Shown here piece by piece: positions 26,680 to 35,485 of a stretch of 64,000 nt of DNA. The notes under the pieces were generated by a model. The model ran no database searches and was not told the origin of the DNA. It worked only from the letters and a program-made list of their open reading frames with translations. Origin of the DNA: Saccharothrix luteola (GTDB taxonomy: Bacteria > Actinomycetota > Actinomycetes > Mycobacteriales > Pseudonocardiaceae); NCBI RefSeq assembly GCF_020859565.1, contig NZ_JAJHUO010000007.1, positions 186,001 through 250,000 on the forward strand, written 5' to 3'. Made by a program: the position numbers and the translations under genes. The stretch's first letter is position 1; the number at the start of each line of letters is the position of its first letter.

Positions 26680-28371
26680 CGAGACGCGGAAGAACATCCT
26701 TGCCGTCAAAGGGCATCTACTTATCGAGGGCGGACCGGGATGCGGCAAGACCACCATCGCGCTCTTGAAAGCCCGTGAGACGGTCGAGACGCTCGAGTCG
26801 GAGCAGCGCGTTCTCTTCCTGAGCTTCTCGCGAGCAGCGGTTCGCCAGATCTCGGATCGAATGCGAGGTATCTTCACCCTCGCGATGCGGAACCGGCTGG
26901 AGATTCGGACGTTCCATTCGTTCTTCCTGGACCTAGTGCGCAGCCACGGGCGCCTGCTGACCGGCAGGCCCTCGTCGTTCATCACCCCTGACCGGGTCGG
27001 GCTGCTTAAGGCAGACTTCGACGGAGACTGGGTCGAGGAAACGCACAGGCTCGCGCGTGAGGAAGGGCGCTACGTCTTCGATCGTCTCGCCGGAACCGCG
27101 GCGACTCTGCTCGAACGATGTGCCGCAGTGCGCGCCTTGTACAGCGACACGTATCCTGTGATCATCGTCGACGAGTTCCAGGATACCGATACCGATCAGT
27201 GGAAAGCCGGCCGAGCACTCAGCGGCACGTCCACGATCATCTGCCTTGCGGACCCCGACCAAAGGATCTTCGACCACATTCCGGGCGTGGACGAAACCCG
27301 TGTGGCACAAGCAGTCGATCACCTTAAACCCCGTCGCTTCTATCTCTCAGGAGACAACCATCGGAGCCCTGGCAGTGGGCTGCTCGACTACGCCAACGCG
27401 GTACTCCGCAACGACACAAGCCAACCCGTGCCCGACAACGTCAGAACGTACACCTACCGCTGGCCTATGACGTGTGAAGTCCTGGCACACCAACTCCTGG
27501 TCGCCGTCCGTTCTCACTTGGAAGAACAGCTCGGTCGAACGCCGACGATCGCCGTCCTTGCTCCTGCGAACTCCTTCATCGGCAGGGTTTCCGAAGTGAT
27601 CTCCACGGACACCGCAGTCTCCACCGGCACCGTTCCTGCCGTAGACCACGAACTCAACTGGGACGCCGACCTCGCTGCGGCGGCTGGCTATGTCGTCGCC
27701 TCGATCATGGAATGGCCCGACCTCACCCGCGATGACGCTATCCTTACGACACTGCGCACTATCACCGACTTTACCGGGTCAAATTGTCCGGCGGTACAGC
27801 CGGAGCGCGAAGCAAGATCCAAACGATCGAGCGAGCGATCGCCTCGTTCGAGTCGGGCAACACGGTCCGCTCCAAGACAGTAAAACTGGTCATCGCTGCC
27901 TTCGACAACGGCATCGAACTCGCCGGTGACCCAGTCGGCGACTGGCAGACAGCTCGCGCCGTGCTTCAGGGCTCAGCCGAACTGAGGGAGCTCTTCGACA
28001 AGGTCCGGCTACTACGCCTGCTGAAGGCCACGGATGCCCTGGCGTGGGCACTGCTTGACGCATGGGACGGCCAGGCAGCCTACGTCGACGCTGCTGCGGC
28101 CGTTCAACGTGTGCTGTCCAACGAGACGCTGGAAGCGTCTCAGCAAGATCCAGTGCCAGTCAGCCTGATGAGTATGCACAAGTCCAAAGGAAAGGAGTTT
28201 GACGCCGTCATCATCGCCGAGGGTGAACATGGTGCCCGGCTGCTCGACGCAGCCTGGGACAACAAGCGTGTGCAGGCAAACCGACGTTTGCTCCGTGTCG
28301 CGATCACACGCGCACGACACGTGGTCGTCTTCGTACGACCATGGAATGCCGTCTCGCTGACAGGCGGATAG
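26669..28371 (+). pseudogene. Gabija GajB-like UvrD/Rep-family helicase with a -1 frameshift
   Basis: ATG 26669. Walker A is LLIEGGPGCGKTTIALLKA; motif Ia VLFLSFSRAAVRQISDRM; motif II VIIVDEFQDTDTDQW; motif III CLADPDQRIFD. Near 27771 (GACTTTACCGG) the frame is lost. Adding one base gives ADFYRVK and continues in the frame that holds LMSMHKSKGKEFDAVIIAEG and NRRLLRVAITRARHVVVF (motifs V and VI), ending at 28371. The restored protein is about 567 residues, normal for GajB-type helicases. It pairs with the OLD/TOPRIM nuclease upstream. Both genes carrying a single indel argues either for decay or for systematic sequence error. Confidence 0.8.
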
Positions 28372-28765
28372 CACTCCACGTCGCGGAGCAACACGAGACG
28401 ATCGCCGTCGGTGAGTACCTGACGGTCATCGACCACGCCGCTGCGGTGCTGTTCGGTGAAGATGCCCAGCTTGTCAAGTCGAGGATGGGGCGCGCGGGAT
28501 GATCTGGCGTTCAGGATCGCCGACCCAGGGCTTTGGCGGTCGTCCGCGCCCGTGGTCGATGGCAACGGTTGGTACCGGCTTCTGGCGCGCCAGAGTCGTT
28601 CGCTCGTGTGGCCTTGCTTTGGCACCACGGGCCCGCAGTTGAGAACCAGACCACACGCTCGGCGATCGGATGCGGACTTCGATGCCTTCTCAGTGCACCG
28701 ACGGTCCGCGAGGCAGTCGTTGTTCCCGCACGCGACGCGACCGAAGAACAGAACTTGGCCGCGGC
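28372..28765 (+). other. Stretch without a recognisable gene
   Basis: About 394 bp downstream of the helicase. A short plus-strand frame starting ALHVAEQHETIAVGEYL is open for some 40 codons right after the helicase stop, without a start codon or known motif. Otherwise only short, unsupported frames are seen. Confidence 0.45.
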
Positions 28766-28994
28766 ATGATCACCCGAGCCGTCTCGCTGAGGAAGGTCGG
28801 CTTCCCCACGCTCGCATCCCTGGCCGCACTGCTGTTCGCGGTTCCCGGTATCCGCAACTCCATGCCCAACACCCCGCCCGTGGGCACGCTCACCGGCTTC
28901 ATCGTCTTCTTCTGCACTGCTGATCACCACCGGGTGCATGGTCGTCGCCTCGATCTCGTGGCTGCGCAACGCTGACCGGGTATCGGTCGACTGA
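28766..28994 (+). pseudogene. DUF4436-like membrane protein C-terminal remnant
   Basis: The frame from ATG 28766 reads RKVGFPTLASLAALLFAVPG, IRNSMPNTPPVGTL and FIVFF. After a one-base shift near 28917 it continues as a second hydrophobic stretch, LITTGCMVVASISWLRNADR, to TGA at 28994. The pattern of LLFAxPxIRNSxPxxPPxG before a final membrane helix fits the end of DUF4436 proteins, from memory of the family. The N-terminal domain is missing. Confidence 0.45.
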
Positions 28995-29057
28995 CCGACT
29001 GCGGGCCGTCTGGCTACGGTCCGCGGCCGCGAGGTGCGGTGACACGACGTTCTGTCG

Positions 29058-29937
29058 GTGGAAGCGAGGACGCGGGTGATCGCCGAGACCGCCCGGATGC
29101 GCACCGACCTGTCGCCGGTGGCCGGCACCGACGACCTTGTCGTCGAACTCACCCGGCTCACCACTTACCGCGCAGACCTCATGGCCGGCTGGGTGCGCGG
29201 CGTGAACCGGCTGCGTGACCTGCTCACCAGCGTGTTTCCCCACTCTGGAGCGGGCGTTCGACTCTCCACCCGCAGCGCACTGGTGCTGGTGACCGGGTTC
29301 CAGACCGCCGACGCGATCCGCACCGCGGGCGAAGTCGGTATCGCCGAGTTCCTGCGCCAGCACGGCGCCTGGCCCAAGGGCATCCCCGCCATGGCCGCCA
29401 CCGCGCACGCCGCCGCAGCGGCCCAGACCGTCCGGCTGCCCGGCGAGGCCACCACCGCCACCCTCATCGCCCGCCAGGCCGCCCACCTGCTGGACCTGGA
29501 CCGGCGGATCAAAGATACCGACAAGCTGATCACCAGCCAGTTCCGGCAACACCCGCACGCGGAGATCATCGAGTCCCTTCCCGGCCTCGGCCCGACCCTC
29601 GGCGCGGAGTTCGTCGTCGCCACCGGCGGCCACCTGGCCGAGTTTCCCAACGCCGGCCACCTGGCCTCCTACGCCAGCCCTGTCCCCGGTCGCCCAGGAC
29701 TCCCGCCACGTCACCGGAAACCTCCGACGCCCCAAGCGCTACAACCGTGAACTGCGCCGCAGTGTTCTACATGGCCGCCCTGTCCAGCCCCAAACTCCAG
29801 GGCCCTCGCGGATCTACTACGACCGCAAGCGCAGCGAACGACTCGACCACACCCAAGCCCTGCTCGCCCTCGCCCGCCGCCTGGTCGACGTACTCTGGGC
29901 ACTGCTACGCGACGGACGAACCTTCACACCTATCCAC
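29058..29937 (+). mobile_element. IS110-family transposase remnant
   Basis: The first frame (29058 to about 29685) has the IS110 C-terminal transposase region: ESLPGLGPTLGAEFVVATGG, HLAEFPNAGHLASYA. After a frameshift near 29690 another frame continues with QDSRHVTGNLRRPKRYNREL and YYDRKRSERLDHTQALLALA to about 29937. The N-terminal RuvC-like DEDD half is absent, so the copy is dead. It lies immediately upstream of the CRISPR-like array. Confidence 0.75.
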
Positions 29938-29971
29938 CCTTCGACCACCACCACCGCTTCATGGTCATTCA

Positions 29972-30344
29972 GATTCCTACCCGCGCGAGCGGGGTCCCTG
30001 GCCCTTCTCGCGGCCGTCGTGCTCCCACTCGTCTTCCCCGCGCGAGCGGGGGTGATCCTGCGACCATCCGCCACTGGTCGCGGGTACATCAGTCTTCCCC
30101 GCGCGAGCGGGGTGGTCCCCGGTAGGCGGTGAAGTGCAGCTTCGCCAAGCAGTCTTTCCCACTCGAGCTGAGCGGTCCCTCCTCGCTGATGATCTGCACG
30201 AACTCTCCTCGTGGTCCCCGCGCGAATGGGGGTGATCCGCGATCGGGCAGGCGGCGTCTTCCCTGCGCGAGCGGGGTGGTGCAACACCGGCCTTCCGCGG
30301 TAGCAGCGAGCCGGGGTCTTCCACGAGCGAGCGATGGTTCGAGC
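29972..30344 (+). CRISPR. Degenerate orphan CRISPR array, type I-E-like repeats
   Basis: Seven repeat-like units start near 29972, 30031, 30092, 30152, 30211, 30256 and 30316, with a period of about 59-61 bp except a 45-bp step (30211 to 30256). The best copies (30031, 30092) share GTCTTCCCCGCGCGAGCGGG followed by GTGATCC or TGGTCCC. This is a 28-29-nt repeat with the CCCCGCGCGAGCGGGG hairpin and same orientation as I-E repeats. Units 1, 4 and 7 are heavily mutated. Spacers are about 30-33 nt and unique by eye. No cas genes occur in the window. Confidence 0.75.
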
Positions 30345-30428
30345 GACATCGACGAGTGGGGCAAGCTGGTGTGGCCTTCGCCCAGGAGGGGTGGCCGTGG
30401 AGGTGGCTCAAACCGACCGTTCTTCCGT

Positions 30429-31097
30429 TCAGCCGGTATCGGCGCGTTCGGACCTCACCACCTCGACCAACCGCCGGGCGCGTCGCGCGCCGATCCAAAG
30501 ACACCTGCGCAGCGTCTCAGCCGAGATCGGACGGCGGTGCGACTCCCAGTGACGGACATCCTCCACCCGGGCCCGATGCAGGAGGTCATCCGCCGCATCC
30601 GACACCACCACGTCGTCCGACGCGACGACCTCGACCACCCCATCAACCCGGCCGCCGGCCGCCGGCCCGTTCACCGCCCGCAACAGACCCGGTCCGACCT
30701 TGGCCCAACCGATCAGCAACAGCGGCCCGACAGCGTCGAAGGCGGCCTTGCCGAACCGCCCGGCGACCAAGGGGTCGGCGACGTTCAGCGCCAACGTCAC
30801 CAGACTGGAGAAGATCAGGAGCCGTCGAGCGGGCTGGAGCTGTTCCCGGCTCGCCCCGCACATCGCCAGGTGACGACTTGCAAGCAGCAGGGCGAGCACC
30901 GACAGATCGACCGCAGGCGCCACCAGCGGCGCGACCCAGATTGGCACGCCCAACCCCAGCGCCAAGCTCAACACGTTCCCGAAGCCGAACACGAAGGTCA
31001 ACCCGACGACCACACCGATGATCACCGTGACCGCCCGTACCACCTGCCGATCACCGACCTCACCCGCGATCTCGGACGAGCGCTGCCCGGCAGTCAT
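30429..31097 (-). CDS. DUF2637 (spd-like) membrane protein
   Basis: 222 residues. The N-terminal half has four hydrophobic segments (VTVIIGVVVGLTFVFGFGN, PLVAPAVDLSVLALLLA, LLIFSSLVTLALNVADPL, AFDAVGPLLLIGWAKVGP) in the DUF2637 pattern. Members accompany conjugation and intramycelial spread genes of actinomycete plasmids and integrative elements. The C-terminal half carries a basic helix (TLRRCLWIGARRARRLVEVV). Its ATG overlaps the stop of the small upstream gene by one base. No TraB/FtsK-like transfer ATPase is seen, so the element is incomplete. Confidence 0.7.
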   Translation of the reverse strand: MTAGQRSSEIAGEVGDRQVVRAVTVIIGVVVGLTFVFGFGNVLSLALGLGVPIWVAPLVAPAVDLSVLALLLASRHLAMCGASREQLQPARRLLIFSSLVTLALNVADPLVAGRFGKAAFDAVGPLLLIGWAKVGPGLLRAVNGPAAGGRVDGVVEVVASDDVVVSDAADDLLHRARVEDVRHWESHRRPISAETLRRCLWIGARRARRLVEVVRSERADTG

Positions 31098-31276
31098 CAG
31101 AAACCACCACCAGGGGCATCGACCTCGAACCGCCCCTCCACCACCAGCCGTCCGGTAAGAAACCGCTGGTCAGGCGTGAGTGGGTCTGTGAAGTCCCCTG
31201 CCGGGGATTCGAACCTGCGCAGCCATTCGTCAGGCTGCACCCCTGCCCATTCGGCGGTGGCATGGACGTCGTCCAC
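31097..31276 (-). CDS. Small hypothetical protein upstream of DUF2637
   Basis: 59 residues from GTG 31276 (frame open to 31342): ATAEWAGVQPDEWLRRFESP, then DPLTPDQRFLTGRLVVEG. Short acidic proteins of this style often precede DUF2637 genes in actinomycete integrative elements. Coupled by TGATG. The start is uncertain; function unknown. Confidence 0.5.
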   Translation of the reverse strand: MDDVHATAEWAGVQPDEWLRRFESPAGDFTDPLTPDQRFLTGRLVVEGRFEVDAPGGGF

Positions 31277-31714
31277 GGGCGACACCGGGGTGCTCCGACG
31301 TGGCAGTCGAACGGGCCGATGTGCCGTAGTGCGCCGCTGCAACGCGGCGCTGGGGCCACCGCGGCGATCGCTCGGTACCTGAGACCCCCGCGGCCTGCGT
31401 CCGATCGCGCCGGTTCAGGTCAACGAGCGGCCGTATCAGCAGGTCAGGGCACGGTCAGGACGCTCGGCGCACAGTGGACGCGGTTCACCCCAACGGGTGG
31501 CGTTTGGCGTCGGTTGGCCGGATTCACCCGTTTGGGACGACCCCATTTGGCGCTGGTCAAAGATCTGGAGCGACCCGCTCCTGATTTCGCTCCTAAACAG
31601 CGTTCACCAAGATCGTGAAGTTACCGTTTCGTGACCGAATGAAGATCGACACCAGCACGCGAAAAGCCCGCTGACCTGAGCAAACATCCAGATCGAGCGG
31701 GCTTCTTCAGACCG
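31277..31714. other. Stretch without a recognisable gene
   Basis: About 440 bp, locally less GC-rich around 31480-31680. Short frames occur on both strands but none has motif or ribosome-site support. A degenerate promoter region for the minus-strand DUF2637 pair is likely within it. Confidence 0.4.
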
Positions 31715-31756
31715 TCGGGACGACAGGGTTTGAACCTGCGACCCCTTGACCCCCAG
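31715..31756 (-). other. tRNA-Pro 3' fragment, probable attachment-site remnant
   Basis: On the minus strand the sequence reads CTGGGGGTCAAGGGGTCGCA then GGTTCAAACCCTGTCGTCCC and GA. This matches the anticodon loop with GGG anticodon, the anticodon-stem 3' arm, the T-arm and the acceptor 3' strand of a tRNA-Pro(GGG). The 5' half is missing. Integrative elements such as pSAM2 use tRNA-Pro 3' ends as att sites, so this is most likely an att remnant. Confidence 0.7.
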
Positions 31757-32010
31757 GGCAGACCACGGCCGGTTGTCCTCGGCGTGGAGCACGGCCGACG
31801 GCTTCTCCTTGAAGGTCACCGTCCCGACCAACACGACCGCCGAGGTGGTCGTGCCGAACGCCGGCCACCGGGCGGTCACCCGAGCGGCCTGCCGGCGGTG
31901 TCCGCGCCGGGCATCCGCTTACCTCCGGATGGACGGCGACTCGGCAGTGTTCGAGGTCGGCTCCGGCACCTACGACTTCGCCGTCCGCGGTAAGTCCAAG
32001 GCCGTGGACC
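31757..32010 (+). pseudogene. GH78 (alpha-L-rhamnosidase-like) C-terminal domain remnant
   Basis: Plus strand reads ADGFSLKVTVPTNTTAEVVV, PNAGHRAVTR, then, after a shift near 31890, SGLPAVSAPGIR and, after another near 31920, YLRMDGDSAVFEVGSGTYDF. This is the beta-sandwich end of GH78 rhamnosidases (VPxNTTAEVxVP, EVGSGxYxF). Only about 80 residues remain. It starts exactly where the tRNA-Pro fragment ends, marking a recombination joint. Nothing recognisable follows from 32011 to 32311. Confidence 0.6.
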
Positions 32011-32311
32011 ACGTTGACATCGGTGACGCGACGTCGGAGAACGCGCACGCCATCACGGCGTCGCCCACGCTGGGACCAACGTTGAGGCCGGACTCACCCG
32101 GCGCCACACCGTGAACACGGCTGGGACAGGTCCCGCCAGCCGCCACGGCTGAACCGGGACGACGGGAAGCTCGACGAACCAACCTTCCAGCGACCGTGTG
32201 CCGGACTACCGGTTCACGCCGGCCCACGAGCGGACTTCGTGAACCGCCTGCCCATCCACAACCCCAGTGATGCCACCCACGACTTCGGGTGGCTGCCGTT
32301 AGGATCTCCAG

Positions 32312-33988
32312 GTGACACCGGGCGCGGCTCTCGCTCTGCTGACCATTCCCTACGTCTTCACCCAGGACGGCCTGCTCACGACTGGCGATTTCATCGCGAG
32401 GGCGAAGGAGCGTGGTCATGAACTGTCGCCGGACCTTCTCCAAGACCTCCACAACCTCGGTCTCCTGAAGCCCTTCTACCGAGTGTCCGACTTCCCCGTC
32501 TCAGGGCGTCAACTGGACGTCGAGGTTCGTGATGGTCCGAACGCACGCGGGTGGACATTTCAAGCCGGGGCCGATGGGCGGCTGCGAGACTCCGAAGAAG
32601 AGGGCTACTCCAGCGCCTGGCCGTACTCGCGGCAGCCCGACGAACATGATCGGAGGTGGTGGAACGGGTTTGTGTATTCCCACTGGCAGTTGGTCTATGT
32701 TGGGCACGCGCTCAGTGAGTACCGATCCGTCAAGAGCGGCCTTCCGCGCACCTGGGGCTACCAGCGGCGCGCTCGTGAGCGAAAGTTGGTGCGTGTCCTC
32801 TCCGCGCTGTCGACGCGATACCTTCCCGGGATTCTCGGCCGGATCAGCATTCCGATGGGTACGGACGAAGAAGGACTTCGACAATACCGGGCGACATCGG
32901 AGGTGCGACACCTTCTAGAGGTCGCGGACTTCGACATGACGGCGCTCGAATCCGGAGCGGACAATCTGCTCGCACAGGCGCATCGAGAGCCACTCGGCGG
33001 TTGGCTGCCTTTGACCCGATACGCCAGCTACAGCGGTTGGTCGAAGCTACGGGGGCAGCCTCTGGACGCGATGTGGAGGCGAGTCGCTGCAGAGGTTCTG
33101 CTTCGCGCTCACGAAGATCTCGCGGCGGAGGGAGTTCTCGATCCGCTCCCAGACCTGACCGGCTCATCGTGGTGGACTAGCCAACACGACCGGCTGACGC
33201 CGAGGCATGTGGACGCGCCCACCTTGGAACGGGCGCTCGCCGAACTGGGCTTGTCGCCACATCCCAAGGTCATCCTGCTGGTGGAAGGAGAGACCGAGCT
33301 TTACCACGTCCCACGACTACTCGCCGAGTTCGGCCTGACCCAACCTCAAGACGTCCGCGTCCAACGGACAAAGGGTTCGAAGATCAACGCTCATCTGATC
33401 GCAAGATACGGTGTCACACCGCGCGTCGGCCGCAAACTCGACAACGGGTGGCTGCTCGACGCGTCGCTGACGGCGTTGCTAATCGCGATGGACCCCGAGA
33501 ACGACTTCGCGACTCAGGCCGACCGAGACGATGTTCGACGCAAACTGCAGGACGCGATCAGGGAAGAAGTGGAGTACCAAGACGCCAGAATCAGCCAGGA
33601 AGAACTGGACCATTTGGTCCACGTCCAAGTCTGGGGTGACGACAAGTATGAACTCGCGAACTTCACGGACGACGAACTTGTGCCTGCAGTAACCGCCCTG
33701 GCATTGAAGCAGCACAACCCGCTGGTCAGCTCGCCGACATGGGAGCAAGATCTGCGATCGCAGCTCATGACGGCACGGGTTGCGCACGACGACATCAAGG
33801 TGCCGCTTGGTCGGATGCGTGTCAAGGAAGACAAGGTCGGCCTGGCCCAGTTCCTCTGGCCCGTCCTGCTCTCGAAGTGCGATGCCGAGTACGCGAACGA
33901 CAACATCCAGACACCCATCCTGGAGTTGGTGCTCGAAGTGCGTCGCCTGGTTCACAGGCTGACTGGCGTTTTCGCCTTGAACGGCTAG
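32312..33988 (+). CDS. Stand-alone TOPRIM-domain protein, candidate defence gene
   Basis: 558 residues. The C-terminal half has a TOPRIM-like core: VILLVEGETELYHVPRLLAE (catalytic Glu context), then VRVQRTKGSKINAHLIARY and LLIAMDPENDFATQADRDDV (the D-x-D-type acidic pair), as in OLD-family nuclease domains. The N-terminal 300 residues show no ATPase P-loop, unlike OLD proteins; they contain WWNGFVYSHWQLVYV and GWLPLTRYASYSGWSKL. The GTG at 32312 follows AGGATCT. The C-terminus ends at the joint with an IS5-like remnant and may be altered. It is probably a single-gene nuclease-type defence effector; this is inference from domain and neighbourhood. Confidence 0.7.
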   Translation: MTPGAALALLTIPYVFTQDGLLTTGDFIARAKERGHELSPDLLQDLHNLGLLKPFYRVSDFPVSGRQLDVEVRDGPNARGWTFQAGADGRLRDSEEEGYSSAWPYSRQPDEHDRRWWNGFVYSHWQLVYVGHALSEYRSVKSGLPRTWGYQRRARERKLVRVLSALSTRYLPGILGRISIPMGTDEEGLRQYRATSEVRHLLEVADFDMTALESGADNLLAQAHREPLGGWLPLTRYASYSGWSKLRGQPLDAMWRRVAAEVLLRAHEDLAAEGVLDPLPDLTGSSWWTSQHDRLTPRHVDAPTLERALAELGLSPHPKVILLVEGETELYHVPRLLAEFGLTQPQDVRVQRTKGSKINAHLIARYGVTPRVGRKLDNGWLLDASLTALLIAMDPENDFATQADRDDVRRKLQDAIREEVEYQDARISQEELDHLVHVQVWGDDKYELANFTDDELVPAVTALALKQHNPLVSSPTWEQDLRSQLMTARVAHDDIKVPLGRMRVKEDKVGLAQFLWPVLLSKCDAEYANDNIQTPILELVLEVRRLVHRLTGVFALNG

Positions 33989-33989
33989 C

Positions 33990-34615
33990 TTGGAGCTGTA
34001 GGCCTTGTCGGCCAGAACCCGGTCGGGGCGGGTGCGTGGACGGCCTCCGTCGGGCCGAGGCACTCGGATGCCCTCGATCACCGCCGTGAACTGCGGGCTG
34101 TCGCCCCGCTGCCCGGCGGTGACCAGCAGCGACAACGGTCGTCGGCGCCGCTCGCAGGCCAGGTCCAGCTTGCTGGTCCACCCGCCCCTCGACCGCCCCA
34201 ACCCGTGATCGTCCGGCTCTGTCCCACCCGTGTCGGTGTCGGGCGGCTCGACCTGGAGATCCCCCTTTCACGCGCACCCGCCGCGTGCTGGTGCGCCCGC
34301 GTGATCGTGGAATCCACCGACACGTCCCACACGATCAGCCCGTCGGCATCGGCACGAGCCTGCAACGCGGTCCGGATCGCCTGCCACACCCCGGCACGTT
34401 GCCGGCGTCGGAACAATCCCGTACACGGTCTGCCAGGGGCCGTACACGGGCGGAATGTCGCGCCACGGGGAGCCGACCCGCGTCCGCCACCTGATGCCGT
34501 CGACGAGTTGCCGCTTGCTCCACTTGGGCGGACGACCAGGTCTGCGCCCGACGGGCAGCAGCGGTTGCAGCACCGCCCACTGCGCGTCGGTCAGGTCGGC
34601 CCGCCCGCTGCCGCT
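33990..34615 (-). mobile_element. IS5/IS427-like transposase remnant, frameshifted and 3'-truncated
   Basis: Pieces in three frames add up to a transposase: LTDAQWAVLQPLLPVGRRPG, GIRWRTRVGSPWRDIPP, then RRRQRAGVWQAIRTALQARA, DVSVDSTITRAHQHAAG, then LGRSRGGWTSKLDLACE and RPDRVLADKAYSS. Frame changes lie near 34410 and 34250. The first could be a programmed shift of the IS427 type; the second indicates decay. The C-terminal part with the final DDE residue is missing where it meets the TOPRIM gene. Confidence 0.75.
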
Positions 34616-34624
34616 ACGCCGGCC

Positions 34625-34683
34625 ACGAGGTCTCCGGTGTCACGGGTTTTCTTGGTCGTTAACCCACTTACCGGAGACCTCGT
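34625..34683. repeat. 14-bp inverted repeat at the IS5-like remnant end
   Basis: ACGAGGTCTCCGGT (34625-34638) and its exact complement (34670-34683) enclose a 31-nt loop, just upstream of the transposase N-terminus. It may be the IS terminal repeat joined to a second end, or a transcription barrier. Confidence 0.5.
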
Positions 34684-34733
34684 CACGTTCCGGCCACCGA
34701 CACGCCGCCCATCACTCAGCTTTGAAACACGAC

Positions 34734-34790
34734 CTAACCGCAGGTCAGACTACGTAGCCGACTTTCTCGCACCCCACAGGGTGGACGATC
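34734..34790 (+). mobile_element. IS481-like 3' end remnant
   Basis: CCTAACCGCAGGTCAGAC and about 30 following bases closely resemble the sequence at 19886-19935, which directly follows the IS481-type transposase stop. No transposase codons remain. The remainder to 35206 (about 415 bp) shows no supported gene. Confidence 0.55.
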
Positions 34791-35206
34791 GACCGACCGA
34801 TCCGGGTCGATCGCCAATGGAAGGCCGACATCGTTGACTTGGCTCGCGTGGTCAGACGCGGCTAGGGAGGGCGGCGATCCTCTTCGAGAAGTTCCCCAGG
34901 GCGTGTCCCCTAGCCGACCGTTTCGCGGAGTTATAGAGCGTCCGCCGACGACAACATCCGGTGGGCCGCGAGCGGCACCGCGCTTGACCACGGCGGTGAA
35001 ACGAGCGTGGATACAGGTGGATGGCCCGTCCGGTGGGTTGGCTCGGGCTGCGCGGCCGACGGGAGGAGCCCGGGAGATGGTCGAAGCATGCCTTCGTAGC
35101 CGTCGCTTCGGATGGACAGGCTGGCCGATGCCCAGTGTCGGATCGGCGGACACGCACGTCGGTACCGAGCCGCTGGCGTCCAGCCGGAAACGGTCCGGAG
35201 TCCGCC

Positions 35207-35485
35207 ATGACGACTGAACAACCTCGGCACCCTGGGCGTGGCCCACGCGGTCGTCATGACCGTCGCGGTCCGGGGAACCCCGGTCCTTCTCCACGACACC
35301 TCTCCCGCATGGATCGCCAGTCGACCGGCGGCTGGGTCTTCTCCACCGAGATCGATCCGATCACCGGCACGGATGCCGACTGGGTGCGTCAGGAAATCGC
35401 CACCGCTGTCCGCGACCTTCTGCTGTGGGCACTCGCCGACGCGGCCTCCGCGTCCGGCGACGTCGTAGAGGGGCCGGCGGCGTGA
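35207..35485 (+). CDS. Small protein coupled to the serine recombinase
   Basis: 92 residues from ATG 35207 with GGAG 7 nt upstream. The N-terminus is basic and Pro/Arg-rich; the C-terminal half is a helix (DWVRQEIATAVRDLLLWALA) preceded by GGWVFSTEIDPITGTD. Its TGA overlaps the recombinase GTG (GTGA). No family is recognised. A helper or directionality role for the recombinase is possible only by position. Confidence 0.5.
   Translation: MTTEQPRHPGRGPRGRHDRRGPGNPGPSPRHLSRMDRQSTGGWVFSTEIDPITGTDADWVRQEIATAVRDLLLWALADAASASGDVVEGPAA

Noticed and set aside
31190..31240. tRNA-like GGGGATTCGAACCTGCG string on the plus strand
   Set aside because: It looks like a T-arm complement, but no T-stem or acceptor pairing can be formed around it, and it lies in frame within the small gene upstream of DUF2637 (RRFESPAGDF). 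Treated as coincidence.
34834..35208. Overlapping frames on both strands before the recombinase operon
   Set aside because: No start with a ribosome site and no recognisable motif. The real gene with a good Shine-Dalgarno begins at 35207.
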